DNA of 64,000 nt from Bacteroidales bacterium (GCA_003142255.1 PLLO01000011.1:372001-436000); one strand, 5' to 3'; shown: positions 36,756-46,080, counted from the first letter of the stretch. Notes: generated by a model not told the origin, from the letters alone. Numbers and translations are program-made.

Positions 36756-39215
36756 TTATTGCATCATTCTTGCGTTCTGCTGCTGAAATTCATAGGGTTT
36801 ATTGAGCTGCGTTTTTGGCAATATCTCAAATCTTCCCTCCTGGCGGATATCAGCCGATGAGCTTCCAACCATCACCTTGAACCATCCCGGCTCAACAATC
36901 CAGTTCATATTTATATCAAGCATCTGCAGGTCCTCAGAAGTAAGTGTAAAATGTACACTTTTTGTCTCACCGGATGTCAGTGTAACTCTCTCGAATCCCC
37001 TTAGTTCCTTATCGTATCTTATGACAGAGCTTACTTCATCGTTGATATAAAGCTGTACGATCTCGTCTCCCGCCATCTGACCCGTATTTTTCACATCGAC
37101 CGTTATATCTAAGTTGCCTGCTGCTATCTGTTTGTCAGGAGTAATTTTTATGTTAGAATACTCAAATGTCGTGAAGCTCAGGCCATATCCGAAAGGATAA
37201 ATTACGCCGTTGACAGTTGTCCTGGCATTTGCCTGTGCCATTGGTTTTGAAGGGAAGCACATTGGGAGCTGCCCTACTGATTTCGGGAATGTAACCGTAA
37301 GCTTGCCTCCGGGATTGTAATCGCCGAAAACTATATCTGCAACAGCTTCACTTCCATATTTCCCGGGTATCCAGGTTTCAATTATTGAATTACAGTATTT
37401 GTTGGCCCAGTTGATGGTGATCGCTCTTCCATTCATCAGCACCAGCACGATAGGTTTTCCGGTTTCGTGAATCTTTGTCAGAAGCAGCTGCTGATTGCCT
37501 GAAAGATTAAGGTCCGTCCTTGATTTTGATTCTCCGATCACGTTATCATCTTCACCCATGACCATCACCACAACATCAGCATTTTTTGCCATTGTTACCG
37601 CTTCGTTGATCCCATCTATATCTTTCTGATCGGGATCGTAAGGAATGATCTCACTTTCCGGCCAGTGCGAATCGGTGGTGTTGCATCCTTTAGCATACAT
37701 TACGTTGACATCGCTGCCGAGTTTTGCCTTGAAAGCTTCGATCACGGATTTATAGCTGATTTTTTTAGGGCCATATCTTGAAAGTGAGAACTGCTTGTTA
37801 TCTGCATCGGGACCGGCGATCAGGATATTCTTTATGTTTTCTTTTTTAAGCGGAAGGAAATGATCCTGGTTTTTAAGAAGAATCATCGATTCATAGGAGG
37901 CTTGCCTGGAAACCTTGTCATTTTCAGGGTCTGCATAAATCTTATCAGACTCTTCGGGGTTTTCAATATATGGCTTATCGAACAGGCCGAGCCAGAATTT
38001 AACCCAGAGCACATCCTTTACCCTGTTGTCGAGCAGATCCATGGACACTGACCCTTCCTTTATAAGCTCGCGGAGGGGAATGAGGTAGGTATCAGGGGTC
38101 TTGAAGGTTGTCCTTACATTAAGACCTGCTTCAAGTGCCTGTCTTACAGCATCCTTATAGTCCGGTGCGACATGGTGCTTCGACCATAGAAATTCAAGTG
38201 CTTCGCTGTCAGATACTACGTATCCTTTAAATCCCCATGTCTGCCTGAGCAAATTAATCAAAAACTGCGATGAACCGCTTACCGGGACACCGTCGTAATC
38301 GTTGTATGAGCTCATCGTTCCGTGTGCCTGACCTTTGCTGAAAGCAACGCGGAAGGGCTCCAGCAGAAGAGTATGCATCTCGCGGGGACTGATCTGAGGA
38401 TCGGTGCGCACGCTGCCGTCACGTCCGCCGATCGGGATGCTGTATGCTGCAAAATGTTTTGTGGTTGAGACTACGTTATGATTTTTCTGGATGGCAAGAA
38501 CCTGCTGCAACCCAAGCTGCGATACCAGGTAAGGATCTTCGCCATAGCAATCCATAACCCGACCCCAGCGGGGATCGCGGGCTACATCCAGAATAGGCGA
38601 ATATACGTTTGTGAATCCTGCTGCCTTTGTCTGGGCGGAAGTGATAGCACCGATACGGGAAATGAGCGCTCTGTCCCATGTCGAACCAAGGCCGATCTGT
38701 GCCGGGAAAAGCGTTGCCCCGGTGAAAGCAGCTCCATAGATTCCCTCATTGGAGAAGTCGACAGGTATGCCGAGCCTAGTCTCTTCAATAAACCAGCGCT
38801 GTACTTCATTGATGGCTTTAGCATGCATGCCGGCAGACCGTGAGAGAGTCTGACCCCTGGTACCGTTGCAATGCTCATCTATATTAGCCAGTCCATCCTT
38901 CCAAATCTTCGTTTTCCACTCCGGAGTAGGGAGTGAATCCTTCAGAACGTTTGGAAAACCATACAAAGTAACCAGCTGGCCGGTTTTTTCATCTGCATTC
39001 ATCTGGCTCAGAAGGTCATTGATACGAAGATCGATATCAAGGGAGGGGTCTTCGTAGGGATCCATCTTCCCGTTCTTGTTAAAATCGATCCATCCTTTTT
39101 TGTACATATCTTTTTTCACATAGGGATTGTATTTTGTTTTCCCCTGTGAAAAGCCTGCCTGCATTATAATCAGCAACGCAGGAATTAGAAAAAGTGATTT
39201 AATTGAGGTTTTCAT
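36756..39215 (-). CDS. GH3 glycoside hydrolase (beta-glucosidase/xylosidase type)
   Basis: An 819-residue secreted enzyme (signal 'LFLIPALLIIMQAGFSQG'). The GH3 N-terminal barrel has 'VYSPILDVARDPRWGRVMDCYGEDP', 'VVSTTKHFAAYS' and the nucleophile Asp in 'GYVVSDSEALEFLW' (about 333). The C-terminal alpha/beta domain has 'ILIAGPDADNKQ' and 'VVMVMGEDDNVIGESKSRTDL', and a Fn3-like domain closes the protein ('IYPFGYGLSFTTFEYSN...', 'GDEIVQLYINDE'). It releases terminal beta-linked sugars. A four-helix-bundle cassette separates it from the lyase gene upstream. Confidence 0.93.
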   Translation of the reverse strand: MKTSIKSLFLIPALLIIMQAGFSQGKTKYNPYVKKDMYKKGWIDFNKNGKMDPYEDPSLDIDLRINDLLSQMNADEKTGQLVTLYGFPNVLKDSLPTPEWKTKIWKDGLANIDEHCNGTRGQTLSRSAGMHAKAINEVQRWFIEETRLGIPVDFSNEGIYGAAFTGATLFPAQIGLGSTWDRALISRIGAITSAQTKAAGFTNVYSPILDVARDPRWGRVMDCYGEDPYLVSQLGLQQVLAIQKNHNVVSTTKHFAAYSIPIGGRDGSVRTDPQISPREMHTLLLEPFRVAFSKGQAHGTMSSYNDYDGVPVSGSSQFLINLLRQTWGFKGYVVSDSEALEFLWSKHHVAPDYKDAVRQALEAGLNVRTTFKTPDTYLIPLRELIKEGSVSMDLLDNRVKDVLWVKFWLGLFDKPYIENPEESDKIYADPENDKVSRQASYESMILLKNQDHFLPLKKENIKNILIAGPDADNKQFSLSRYGPKKISYKSVIEAFKAKLGSDVNVMYAKGCNTTDSHWPESEIIPYDPDQKDIDGINEAVTMAKNADVVVMVMGEDDNVIGESKSRTDLNLSGNQQLLLTKIHETGKPIVLVLMNGRAITINWANKYCNSIIETWIPGKYGSEAVADIVFGDYNPGGKLTVTFPKSVGQLPMCFPSKPMAQANARTTVNGVIYPFGYGLSFTTFEYSNIKITPDKQIAAGNLDITVDVKNTGQMAGDEIVQLYINDEVSSVIRYDKELRGFERVTLTSGETKSVHFTLTSEDLQMLDINMNWIVEPGWFKVMVGSSSADIRQEGRFEILPKTQLNKPYEFQQQNARMMQ

Positions 39216-39241
39216 GTGATAATAAGATTTATATGATTATT

Positions 39242-39356
39242 AATATTTTTTGAAGTAAGAACATTTGAACAAACGAATTTTGAAGTAAGAAGTTTTTTAT
39301 TATTTGAAGTAAGAACATTTGAACAAACGAAGTTAGAACAAACGAATAAAGTTTAA
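39242..39356. repeat. Inverted-repeat flank, left of the four-helix-bundle gene
   Basis: Contains 'GAAGTAAGAACATTTGAACA' followed by AACGAA, nearly twice (39252-39277 and about 39306-39331), plus extra GAACAAACGAA units. The same words occur in reverse complement on the other side of the gene (39757-39835). Confidence 0.75.
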
Positions 39357-39734
39357 TCAAGGATTTTGAGTTTTTGCCTTCTTTGAAGCTGTAAGAATGC
39401 TTTTAACAAAAATTGAAATTAATTCGTTACACTCAGTAATAATTACCAGAATTTGTTTCTCAGACACGTAGATTTTACCACGATGTATAATTCTCAAGCA
39501 ATTATGTGTTTCTCTTAATTCTTTCAGGCAAACTTTCATTTTGTGAAGGAAGTCACTTTTTGATTCAGCGCTTTTAGCCTCGCCATAATTTAAAGATGGA
39601 GAAGTACCTGATCTTAATAATTGACCTCCAAGATGATTCCCTGATTTAGTATTTGGTAAGCTCTCTACCAGATTAATTATTGCAACAGCAAAGTCTATTA
39701 ATCGTTCTTCAAGATCATATTTCTTTTCAGTCAT
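39357..39734 (-). CDS. Four-helix-bundle protein (23S rRNA intervening-sequence protein family)
   Basis: A 125-residue all-helical protein with the family pattern 'LGGQLLRSGTSPSLNYGEAKSAESKSDFLHKM' (given in part; about 35-66) and 'LKELRETHNCLRII'. Relatives are found inside 23S rRNA insertions and as stray genes in many Bacteroidota; some related bundles bind nucleic acid in diversity-generating retroelements (Avd), but no reverse transcriptase is present here. The gene is flanked by inverted repeats and sits between PL6 and GH3 genes with no functional link, so it reads as an inserted cassette. Confidence 0.85.
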   Translation of the reverse strand: MTEKKYDLEERLIDFAVAIINLVESLPNTKSGNHLGGQLLRSGTSPSLNYGEAKSAESKSDFLHKMKVCLKELRETHNCLRIIHRGKIYVSEKQILVIITECNELISIFVKSILTASKKAKTQNP

Positions 39735-39756
39735 AGCAATCCATTTTAATTTGACC

Positions 39757-39835
39757 CATTTCTTAATTCTTACTTCGTTTGTTCTTCATTCGTTTGTTCT
39801 ATACCAGTTTGTTCTTCATTCTTACTTCTTCTTCA
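39757..39835. repeat. Inverted-repeat flank, right of the four-helix-bundle gene
   Basis: CTTACTTCGTTTGTTC, TTCGTTTGTTC and TTCTTACTTC units here are reverse complements of the GAACAAACGAA and GAAGTAAGAA words left of the gene. The terminal part runs up to the stop of the PL6 gene. Confidence 0.75.
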
Positions 39836-41128
39836 AGGTGCCAATGGACCTACATCCGATACAGTCAGCGGCCTGTTTCCCTTTGGTATTTCCGGGTAGT
39901 TTGCTGATTCCCCGACTGGTATTTTACTAAATAGACTTTCATCAATTTCTGCTGTCTTATAACTTGATGGAGGCATGTCTCCACCCGTAGTGTTCCAGAT
40001 TACATTTCCTTCCCAGACTGCCCCAGGGTAGAGACCCATGATTGAAACCGGTGTCCCCCCTCGGATAAAGTTGCCTGCGAAAGTAATGCATGTTGCTCCG
40101 AGGCCATCTTTTCTGCCAGGCATCTGGTAGCTCGATTCACAATCAATTATAGTATTGCCGATTACCTTTACCCTGTCGGAGCGATCGTGACAGGTGAGTT
40201 TGGACCCTTCCTTCACCTCACCATCTCCATTGGTACAGACAATTGCTTTTTTGCAGTTTTTGAAATAATTGCCATATATAAGATGGTCGTCACCGCTGAA
40301 CCTGAGACCGGTAGTGTTTATAAAGAAATTGCCGTAAGCTTTGCTTCTGTTTCCATGTCTCAGGGATAGTTCCTCGCTTCTCTCTCCGAAAGTATTGAAT
40401 CTGATCGTATCATTGCACGATTTATGGCAGATGGCACCCTCATTTTCTCCTTCGGTCTTAACGAACAGATTGTACTCGACAACGCAGAATGCGGAATCCA
40501 TGCTTCTTCCGCTGAGGCCTATCTGTATTGCTGAGCAGTTGTTGGCAGTGGGAGGGAAGTTGTAAAAATAATTGTGATGGATCCATGTCCTTTTTGCCAT
40601 CCTGTCGCTCCCTGGTCCCTGTACAGAGATCATCTGCCCTTCATCTTTCTTATTCTGAAACGTATTGTAGCTGACCTCATTATCGTCTCCTGAAATGTTA
40701 AGGTATGGTTTTGCCCCGGAAGAGCCGGCCGGCACACATTCAAAAACATTGCGTGTCACCAGGCAATGCGTGGCGCCGCTTTCGATACGGCAAGTGCCAG
40801 TCTTATGGGTGAACCGGAAGCCTTTAATAATTATGTAGGATGAAGGCTGGTCGATTACAAATCCGCTTGTTCCGTTAATTTCAACACCACCAATTGTCTC
40901 AGCTTCAATTGTTATTGGAAGATCGGCTTTTCCCTGATTCGAAACAATGATGCTTTCAGAAGTTGTATATGCACCGTTTGCGACAATTATCCGGTCACCT
41001 GGTCTTGCTCTGTTTATTGCCTGCTGAAGAGCAACAACTGACTTAACTTTTATTTCAGGTTGAGAATTATATTCCGAATTCATTCCTGAAGCAAGTAGGA
41101 CTAATGCTGAAATTATGGCACTTATCAT
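39833..41128 (-). CDS. PL6 polysaccharide lyase (chondroitinase-B/alginate-lyase family), secreted
   Basis: A 431-residue right-handed beta-helix with a signal peptide (MISAIISALVLLASG). It starts with 'VVALQQAINRARPGDRIIVANGAYT' (about 32-56), a common N-cap of PL6. The catalytic pair is visible: Lys in 'GENEGAICHKSCNDTIRFNTF' (part; about 232) and Arg in 'LSLRHGNRSKAYGNFF' (about 256). PL6 enzymes cleave uronate-linked polymers (alginate, dermatan) by beta-elimination with calcium. Products would be unsaturated uronides, which GH105-type enzymes can process. The exact substrate is open. Its last bases overlap the repeat flank of the inserted cassette. Confidence 0.9.
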   Translation of the reverse strand: MISAIISALVLLASGMNSEYNSQPEIKVKSVVALQQAINRARPGDRIIVANGAYTTSESIIVSNQGKADLPITIEAETIGGVEINGTSGFVIDQPSSYIIIKGFRFTHKTGTCRIESGATHCLVTRNVFECVPAGSSGAKPYLNISGDDNEVSYNTFQNKKDEGQMISVQGPGSDRMAKRTWIHHNYFYNFPPTANNCSAIQIGLSGRSMDSAFCVVEYNLFVKTEGENEGAICHKSCNDTIRFNTFGERSEELSLRHGNRSKAYGNFFINTTGLRFSGDDHLIYGNYFKNCKKAIVCTNGDGEVKEGSKLTCHDRSDRVKVIGNTIIDCESSYQMPGRKDGLGATCITFAGNFIRGGTPVSIMGLYPGAVWEGNVIWNTTGGDMPPSSYKTAEIDESLFSKIPVGESANYPEIPKGNRPLTVSDVGPLAP

Positions 41129-41152
41129 TTAAAGTTGGAGTATTTAAACTAA

Positions 41153-41236
41153 TCCTTTGTGTGCCTTAATGCGCACTTTGTGCTCTTTGTGGTTTAAAAA
41201 ACTTAACCACACAAGACACTAAGGATAACACAAAGG
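41153..41236. repeat. Imperfect palindrome of the 'CTTTGTGGTTAA' family
   Basis: CCTTTGTGTGCC... TTTGTGGTTTAA and its near reverse complement TTAACCACACAAGACACTAAGGATAACACAAAGG form a long imperfect inverted repeat between the PL6 and GH29 genes. A sister copy is at 44142-44220, and related words occur in the MITE-like element near 14073 and at 62149-62172. Confidence 0.7.
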
Positions 41237-41249
41237 GAAAATCCAATAT

Positions 41250-42659
41250 CTATTTTTTCTGTTCGGATAAAGACTTGTTTTCTATCTTTCCTTTAACATC
41301 AACCCTGATTACCGAAGCGATCGGGTCTGGAGCGGCTGAAGGAAGAGTAAGAGTAAGTGCTCCGTCTTTTGACACAGAGGCTCTCACTCTTGATCCGTTT
41401 GCAATAAGCCTGGCTGAGATGACGCTGTTCTTAAATGCCGGGATCACGATCTTGCCATCGGCGGGCCACTGGAAGACAGAAAAGTAAATAGAGGTGCCAT
41501 TTTTTGTTGCCTTCTTTGTGCAGCGTCCCCAGTCGAATAATCCCCATGGGCTGGCCGTCGTTCCGTAAACTGCTTCCCCGTTTACTTTCATCCATGCTCC
41601 GATTTTGGAAAGAAGATCGACGCTTTCGGAAGGGAATTCACCTTCGGAAGTAGGTCCTACATTAAGGAGAAAATTTCCACCCTTTGATGCTATATCAAGA
41701 AGATTGTGAATAAGAGTTTCTGCTGACTTATAGTTATGGTCGTAGCTTTTATATCCCCATGTTCCGTTCATTGTCATGCATGTTTCCCAATCGGAGCCAT
41801 CAAGATCAGCCAGGTTTGGGATCTTCTGCTCAGGTGTTTTATGATCGCCCGGGAAATTTGGCCTTTTAAGGCGGTCGTTGGTAATAATTGCAGGCTGAAG
41901 AGCCAGCAGTGACTGCAGCTTAGTAGCAGCTTCATCCGTCATATTGGTGGGTGTGTCCCACCAGAGCACTGCAACATCGCCATAGTTGGTCAATAATTCC
42001 CTGACCTCAGGAACAGCAACATCGTTGATATACTGATCGAATGTCTTTTTCTCCTGTGCAGGATCCCAGTGGCCTTTATGCTCTTTGGTATAGGCATCGA
42101 TAATCACTGAATCGGGATTTGCCCATCCCTCTTTTGTTATTTTACGGGCAGCTGATCCGCCGGGATTATTCCAGTCCTGAGCCTGTGAATAGTAGAATCC
42201 AAGTTTTATCCCGTATTTCCTGCATGCTTCGGCAAGAGGCTTAAGCAGATCTTTACCGTAAACAGTGGCATCAACAACATTCCATTTGCTGGCTTTCGTT
42301 TCAAAGAGGGCAAACCCGTCGTGATGCTTTGAGGTAATGACGATATATTTCATACCTGCATCCCTTGCCATCCGTACCCATGCATCCGGGTCATACTTTA
42401 CGGGGTTGAAATCTTTTGCCATCCGCTGGTAGTCGGCAACGGGTATCTTGGCGCGGTTCATTATCCATTCGCCTATACCGCCTATCTGGCGGCCATCCCA
42501 TGTGCCGGCGGGAAGTGAGTAGACACCCCAGTGGATGAACATTCCAAATCTGGCTTCGCGCCACCAGTCCATTCGTTCGTCTTTGGTAAGAATCTTCTGG
42601 GCGATCAGGCTCTGACCAAGCAGAAGAGATATAATAAGTATAGATACTGTTTTTTTCAT
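41250..42659 (-). CDS. GH29 alpha-L-fucosidase
   Basis: A 469-residue secreted enzyme (signal 'ILIISLLLGQSLIAQ'). Family features: 'WWREARFGMFIHWGVYSLPAG' (part; about 29-49), 'KYIVITSKHHDGFALFETK' (about 108-126), and 'GDVAVLWWDTPTNMT', where the Asp after WW is the expected nucleophile (about 235). Also 'GGNFLLNVGPTSEGEFP'. It removes alpha-linked L-fucose from side chains. It is co-oriented with the neighbouring enzyme genes of the locus, and its presence implies fucose in the target glycan. Confidence 0.94.
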   Translation of the reverse strand: MKKTVSILIISLLLGQSLIAQKILTKDERMDWWREARFGMFIHWGVYSLPAGTWDGRQIGGIGEWIMNRAKIPVADYQRMAKDFNPVKYDPDAWVRMARDAGMKYIVITSKHHDGFALFETKASKWNVVDATVYGKDLLKPLAEACRKYGIKLGFYYSQAQDWNNPGGSAARKITKEGWANPDSVIIDAYTKEHKGHWDPAQEKKTFDQYINDVAVPEVRELLTNYGDVAVLWWDTPTNMTDEAATKLQSLLALQPAIITNDRLKRPNFPGDHKTPEQKIPNLADLDGSDWETCMTMNGTWGYKSYDHNYKSAETLIHNLLDIASKGGNFLLNVGPTSEGEFPSESVDLLSKIGAWMKVNGEAVYGTTASPWGLFDWGRCTKKATKNGTSIYFSVFQWPADGKIVIPAFKNSVISARLIANGSRVRASVSKDGALTLTLPSAAPDPIASVIRVDVKGKIENKSLSEQKK

Positions 42660-42714
42660 TAGAGTTATAAGTTATTGATTTTATTCAATTTCTATTATTT
42701 ATCTTAAATCATCG

Positions 42715-42793
42715 ACCCCCTTCCCAACCTTCCCCCACGGGGGAAGGAGCAGGATGAAAACATTTCCCCCCTGGGGGAAATAAGAAAGGGGGT
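42715..42793. repeat. C-run hairpin repeat
   Basis: CCCCCTTCCCAACCTTCCCC-ACG-GGGGAAGG and TTTCCCCCCTGGGGGAAA hairpins of the dispersed family, in the 215-bp gap between the lyase-fold gene and the GH29 gene. Confidence 0.8.
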
Positions 42794-42874
42794 AATTTCT
42801 TCAGGAAAATAAGTACTAATATTTATTAAAGACAATACATTTTATTCTTTAATTCCTTTTTTATACCTGTTTTT

Positions 42875-44050
42875 TCAATTAAGCCATAAAAGCGGGTTAC
42901 GCACCGGCAGGTTCCTTATTACCTCGCTCCCGGTGGGGAAATGCTCCAGACGCTTCCAGGTCTCAAACCACTCTTTGTTTCCAAATTCATATGCACCGAT
43001 CAGCAGAAACGGCTGGGCTACGGGCCATTCATCCCAGTGCATGACATCATGATTATAGGTCCATTTACTCTTGTCAGCTACATAGGGATAGAGAAATTCT
43101 ATTCCCTTTTTAAGGGTTTTGCCATCGCCAGTCCTGAAACTAAACAGATCATTTTTGCTGTCGGAAAGAATCAGACAGGCCATTGACATTGCATCGAGAT
43201 TGAATATAGAATAACCGTAGGGTTTTGTCCGGCTGAGTTCCAACGGGAAGCTGCCATCAACGGCCATCTGGCCGGGAAGCAGTATCTCTTCAAATCTCTT
43301 CCGGCACATATCAAGGACCTTTTCATTGCCTGTAAGCCTGGCAAATGAAGCAACCTGCATTACCCAGCAGGTGGAATGGTTGTTTTTTGTATTCATCTCA
43401 TCGTTTCCATACTTATGAGTCAGAAGCCAGTTAATATAATCGCTGAACCACGATTTAATTGCCTCCAGGAGTTTCCTGTCGATGCATTTTGCATTCTCCA
43501 TCACAAGGATTCCCTGGGCGACTTCCATCAGGTGAATAGTATCAATTATCCCTATTCCGCGACCTGTATTCCTTCCTATAATTGCCTGCCCGTATAAAAG
43601 TGACGGGTTCATCATCGTCGCCGTATCGACGAACCATGCTTTAAGGTGATTGAAAGCAGCCTCAACGTATTTTTCATCGCCCGTGATCTTGTATGCTGAA
43701 GCAAGAGAGCCGATAATCTGACTAAGTCTTATCATTGCATAGCGATGTGCAGTGAATATGCCGGGATAAGTCATTCCATCGCGATTGATGTAGGGTCCCC
43801 CGGGATTGGCAGGGTCAGGCCAGGAGTAGTCAGCCTCTGAATAGAAATCGTGTTTCCCGCCAGCACTCCGGCTGCATACCGAGTCGGTAACCGTAACCGG
43901 TTTTTCTTTCAGGGCCAGATCAGCTCTTTTTATTGTCTCTTCCTTCAGATATTTAATTGCTTTTTGTTCAATTCTTTTATCGGGTTTAATACCTGCTGCA
44001 GGTAGCAAAAAGCTTAAAAACAAAATGATAGTCAAAGCTGATGATCTCAT
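42875..44050 (-). CDS. Alginate-lyase-domain protein (PL5/PL38-like fold), secreted
   Basis: A 391-residue protein with a signal peptide ('LTIILFLSFLLPAAG') and an alpha/alpha toroid like the Alginate_lyase family. Conserved-looking parts: 'SWPDPANPGGPYINRDG' (about 76-92), 'NPSLLYGQAIIGRNTGRG' (about 149), 'NEMNTKNNHSTCWVMQ'-type segment 'NTKNNHSTCW' (about 220; Asn-His pair expected in catalysis) and 'TKPYGYSIFNLDAM' (Tyr). Members cut alginate or beta-1,4-glucuronan. With PL6 and GH105 in the window this points to a uronate-containing substrate. Which PL family it belongs to cannot be settled by eye. Confidence 0.8.
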   Translation of the reverse strand: MRSSALTIILFLSFLLPAAGIKPDKRIEQKAIKYLKEETIKRADLALKEKPVTVTDSVCSRSAGGKHDFYSEADYSWPDPANPGGPYINRDGMTYPGIFTAHRYAMIRLSQIIGSLASAYKITGDEKYVEAAFNHLKAWFVDTATMMNPSLLYGQAIIGRNTGRGIGIIDTIHLMEVAQGILVMENAKCIDRKLLEAIKSWFSDYINWLLTHKYGNDEMNTKNNHSTCWVMQVASFARLTGNEKVLDMCRKRFEEILLPGQMAVDGSFPLELSRTKPYGYSIFNLDAMSMACLILSDSKNDLFSFRTGDGKTLKKGIEFLYPYVADKSKWTYNHDVMHWDEWPVAQPFLLIGAYEFGNKEWFETWKRLEHFPTGSEVIRNLPVRNPLLWLN

Positions 44051-44141
44051 ATCTGTTTGTTATATAGAGTTAATTTTACCTGAAAATTATGAACCTTACA
44101 ACTTTTGGGCTGCCTAAAAAGTGTATTAAAGAATATTTCTT

Positions 44142-44220
44142 CCCTTTGTGTCCTTAGTGCCTGCCTTTGTGATCCTTTGTGGTTAAATGAATTAAAGTCT
44201 AACCACGAAGAACACTAAGG
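44142..44220. repeat. Second copy of the 'CTTTGTGGTTAA' imperfect palindrome
   Basis: CCCTTTGTGTCCTTAGTG... CCTTTGTGGTTAA is mirrored by CTAACCACGAAGAACACTAAGG. The layout matches the copy at 41153-41236, also between CAZyme genes on the same strand. Confidence 0.7.
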
Positions 44221-44251
44221 TCTACTAAACAGCCCTGATTGGTCATGGGTT

Positions 44252-45841
44252 TTATAGCTTATCATTTTCAGCCTTGTCGATTTTCCGGTCAATGATGTCA
44301 AGCGAACGGAAGAAGCTCAGGTTTGTGACATTTTTCACCGACATATATGGCACCCCTGCTGATTTCTGCGCCTTCACGAACATAAATTCAGCATTTTTCA
44401 CATCGTCGAGGAAGAATGCAGGACGAAGATCATTCTCCTTAAAACTTACCTCTATATTATTAAGCTGTATACCGTCAACATGTCTTATAAAGAAACCGTA
44501 CGATGGGAGAATTCCAAACCGGGCAGGCTCAGGATATTCCTTTTCAAAGCCCGGAACTTCCCTGGCAGCCTGTTCGGCTGTCCCTCCTCCTTTATAATAT
44601 ATCCTGATATTGGAAAGACGGATATCTTTAATATCATGACCCGGGTCTCCGCAGATAATAACGCCGCTTTTCGGATCGGCATTATAAATGGTTATGTTTG
44701 AGATCATTACCCTGCGTATTTCGCCAACGGCTGCATCCTTAGGGCCGCGCATGCGTTCTCCAAGCCTGAGGAAGATCGGTGCATTGACAATATCGCGCAT
44801 GGTGATGTTGGTTATTGTGACATCTTCAAGAAGAGCGCCGTCGACAGATTCAAGTGCAAGCCCACGGCAGTAATCAAAGACACAGTTCGAGATTGTTATA
44901 TTCTTAAATCCTCCGTTCGATTCAGTCCCGAATTTTATTCGTCCTGTCGGACCACCGCCTGCAGCCCTTTTTTCGTCGCGCTTGTAAGTGCCATCGAGAA
45001 GCGAGCCGGCTTCATAACCCGAAACCTGGCAGTTGGTTATTGTTACATTTTCAGTAGCACGGGCAACGCCAAGGCCATAGCAGCTCTTGAGGCAAATGCC
45101 ATCGTCCTGCGGGGAATTTACGAAGCAATTCGAGACTCTGACATTTACACAGCAGTCGATATCCATACCATCACGGTTTGTGTCGATTTTAAGGTTGTCG
45201 ATGGTAAGATTATCCACACCGGTGGCGAGGATCGCGAACCATCCTCCCATAAGTATCGATACATCGCGGATAATGACATTTCGGCACCATTTGAGCGATA
45301 TTGATTTATTCCCGCTGCCATCCTGTGCACTATTGCCACCCCTGACAAGTCCCTTGCCCCAGATTATACCTGGCCCGAGGATTGAAATGTTCTGAAGGTT
45401 CTCGCCCCAGATAAGGCTGTTATGCCAGTGGCTGTGGCCGAAGTCCTGGTACTGAAGTGAATCTCCCCAGACATTTGGTTCGGCAGGGTCGTACTTATAG
45501 CCATCCGAAGTTGAGGCGGCAAGAATGGTCGCCCCCTGGCTGACATAGAGTGAAATATTGCTTTTCAACCTGATGGATGCTGAAAGATAGGTTCCGGCAG
45601 GGAAATATATCGTTCCTCCGCCTTTTGAGGCAGCCTCGTCAATTGCTTTATTTATTGATGGTGAATCGAGGGTTTTGCCGTCGCCCTTTGCTCCGTATTC
45701 AAGGACATTATACATCTCTTTCACGGAAGGAGGGAGAGGAGCCGGAGGCTGAGTCTTTTTCTTGTCGGATGCTGTTAATGAATTAACAGTAAGAAATAAA
45801 AATGCTCCGGTGAGCATAAGAATGAGATTTTGTTTTTTCAT
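44252..45841 (-). CDS. GH28 glycoside hydrolase (polygalacturonase-like), secreted
   Basis: A 529-residue right-handed beta-helix enzyme with a signal peptide ('LILMLTGAFLFLTVNSLTAS'). The N-cap is 'YNVLEYGAKGDGKTLDSPSINKAIDEA' (part; about 44-70). The GH28 acidic motifs appear as 'NRDGMDIDCC' (for NTDG) and 'SPQDDGICLKS' (catalytic Asp pair, about 245), with 'GRIKFGTES' for the RIK motif. It hydrolyses galacturonic-acid or related linkages in pectin-like chains, often as an exo-enzyme in Bacteroidota. It is the first gene of the minus-strand enzyme arm, facing away from the susC gene across 1.3 kb. Confidence 0.9.
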   Translation of the reverse strand: MKKQNLILMLTGAFLFLTVNSLTASDKKKTQPPAPLPPSVKEMYNVLEYGAKGDGKTLDSPSINKAIDEAASKGGGTIYFPAGTYLSASIRLKSNISLYVSQGATILAASTSDGYKYDPAEPNVWGDSLQYQDFGHSHWHNSLIWGENLQNISILGPGIIWGKGLVRGGNSAQDGSGNKSISLKWCRNVIIRDVSILMGGWFAILATGVDNLTIDNLKIDTNRDGMDIDCCVNVRVSNCFVNSPQDDGICLKSCYGLGVARATENVTITNCQVSGYEAGSLLDGTYKRDEKRAAGGGPTGRIKFGTESNGGFKNITISNCVFDYCRGLALESVDGALLEDVTITNITMRDIVNAPIFLRLGERMRGPKDAAVGEIRRVMISNITIYNADPKSGVIICGDPGHDIKDIRLSNIRIYYKGGGTAEQAAREVPGFEKEYPEPARFGILPSYGFFIRHVDGIQLNNIEVSFKENDLRPAFFLDDVKNAEFMFVKAQKSAGVPYMSVKNVTNLSFFRSLDIIDRKIDKAENDKL

Positions 45842-45952
45842 ATGATTTATTATTTTATATAGGTATCAGGAATCATAAATAAACTAGTTCAAATTATTTA
45901 ATTGTCAAATTTGTTACGCATCTTCTCTTTAATCATTTTGTATATGCCAGAT

Positions 45953-46060
45953 GAGATTCCTCATTCATCCGCCTGACGGCGGATTCATTCGGAATGACAG
46001 CTCATTTGTTGTAAGGGATAGAAGCAAAGGCGATTCGCGCAGGCGAATCGCCTTTGCTTC
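45953..46060. repeat. Inverted module plus perfect 18-bp hairpin
   Basis: 'GAGATTCCTCATTC ... GGAATGACAG' (45953-46000) is an inverted copy of the unit repeated downstream. Then comes the hairpin 46021-46060, with exact 18-bp arms and a GCAG loop. The order (inverted module, hairpin, direct module) is the same as inside the MITE-like element at 14038-14339. Confidence 0.8.
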
Positions 46061-46080
46061 CCCTATAACCCAAACAGTTC

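Noticed and set aside
39357-39734. Diversity-generating retroelement (Avd-like protein).
   Set aside because: No reverse transcriptase, template repeat or variable repeat is seen nearby; the protein fits the rRNA intervening-sequence branch.
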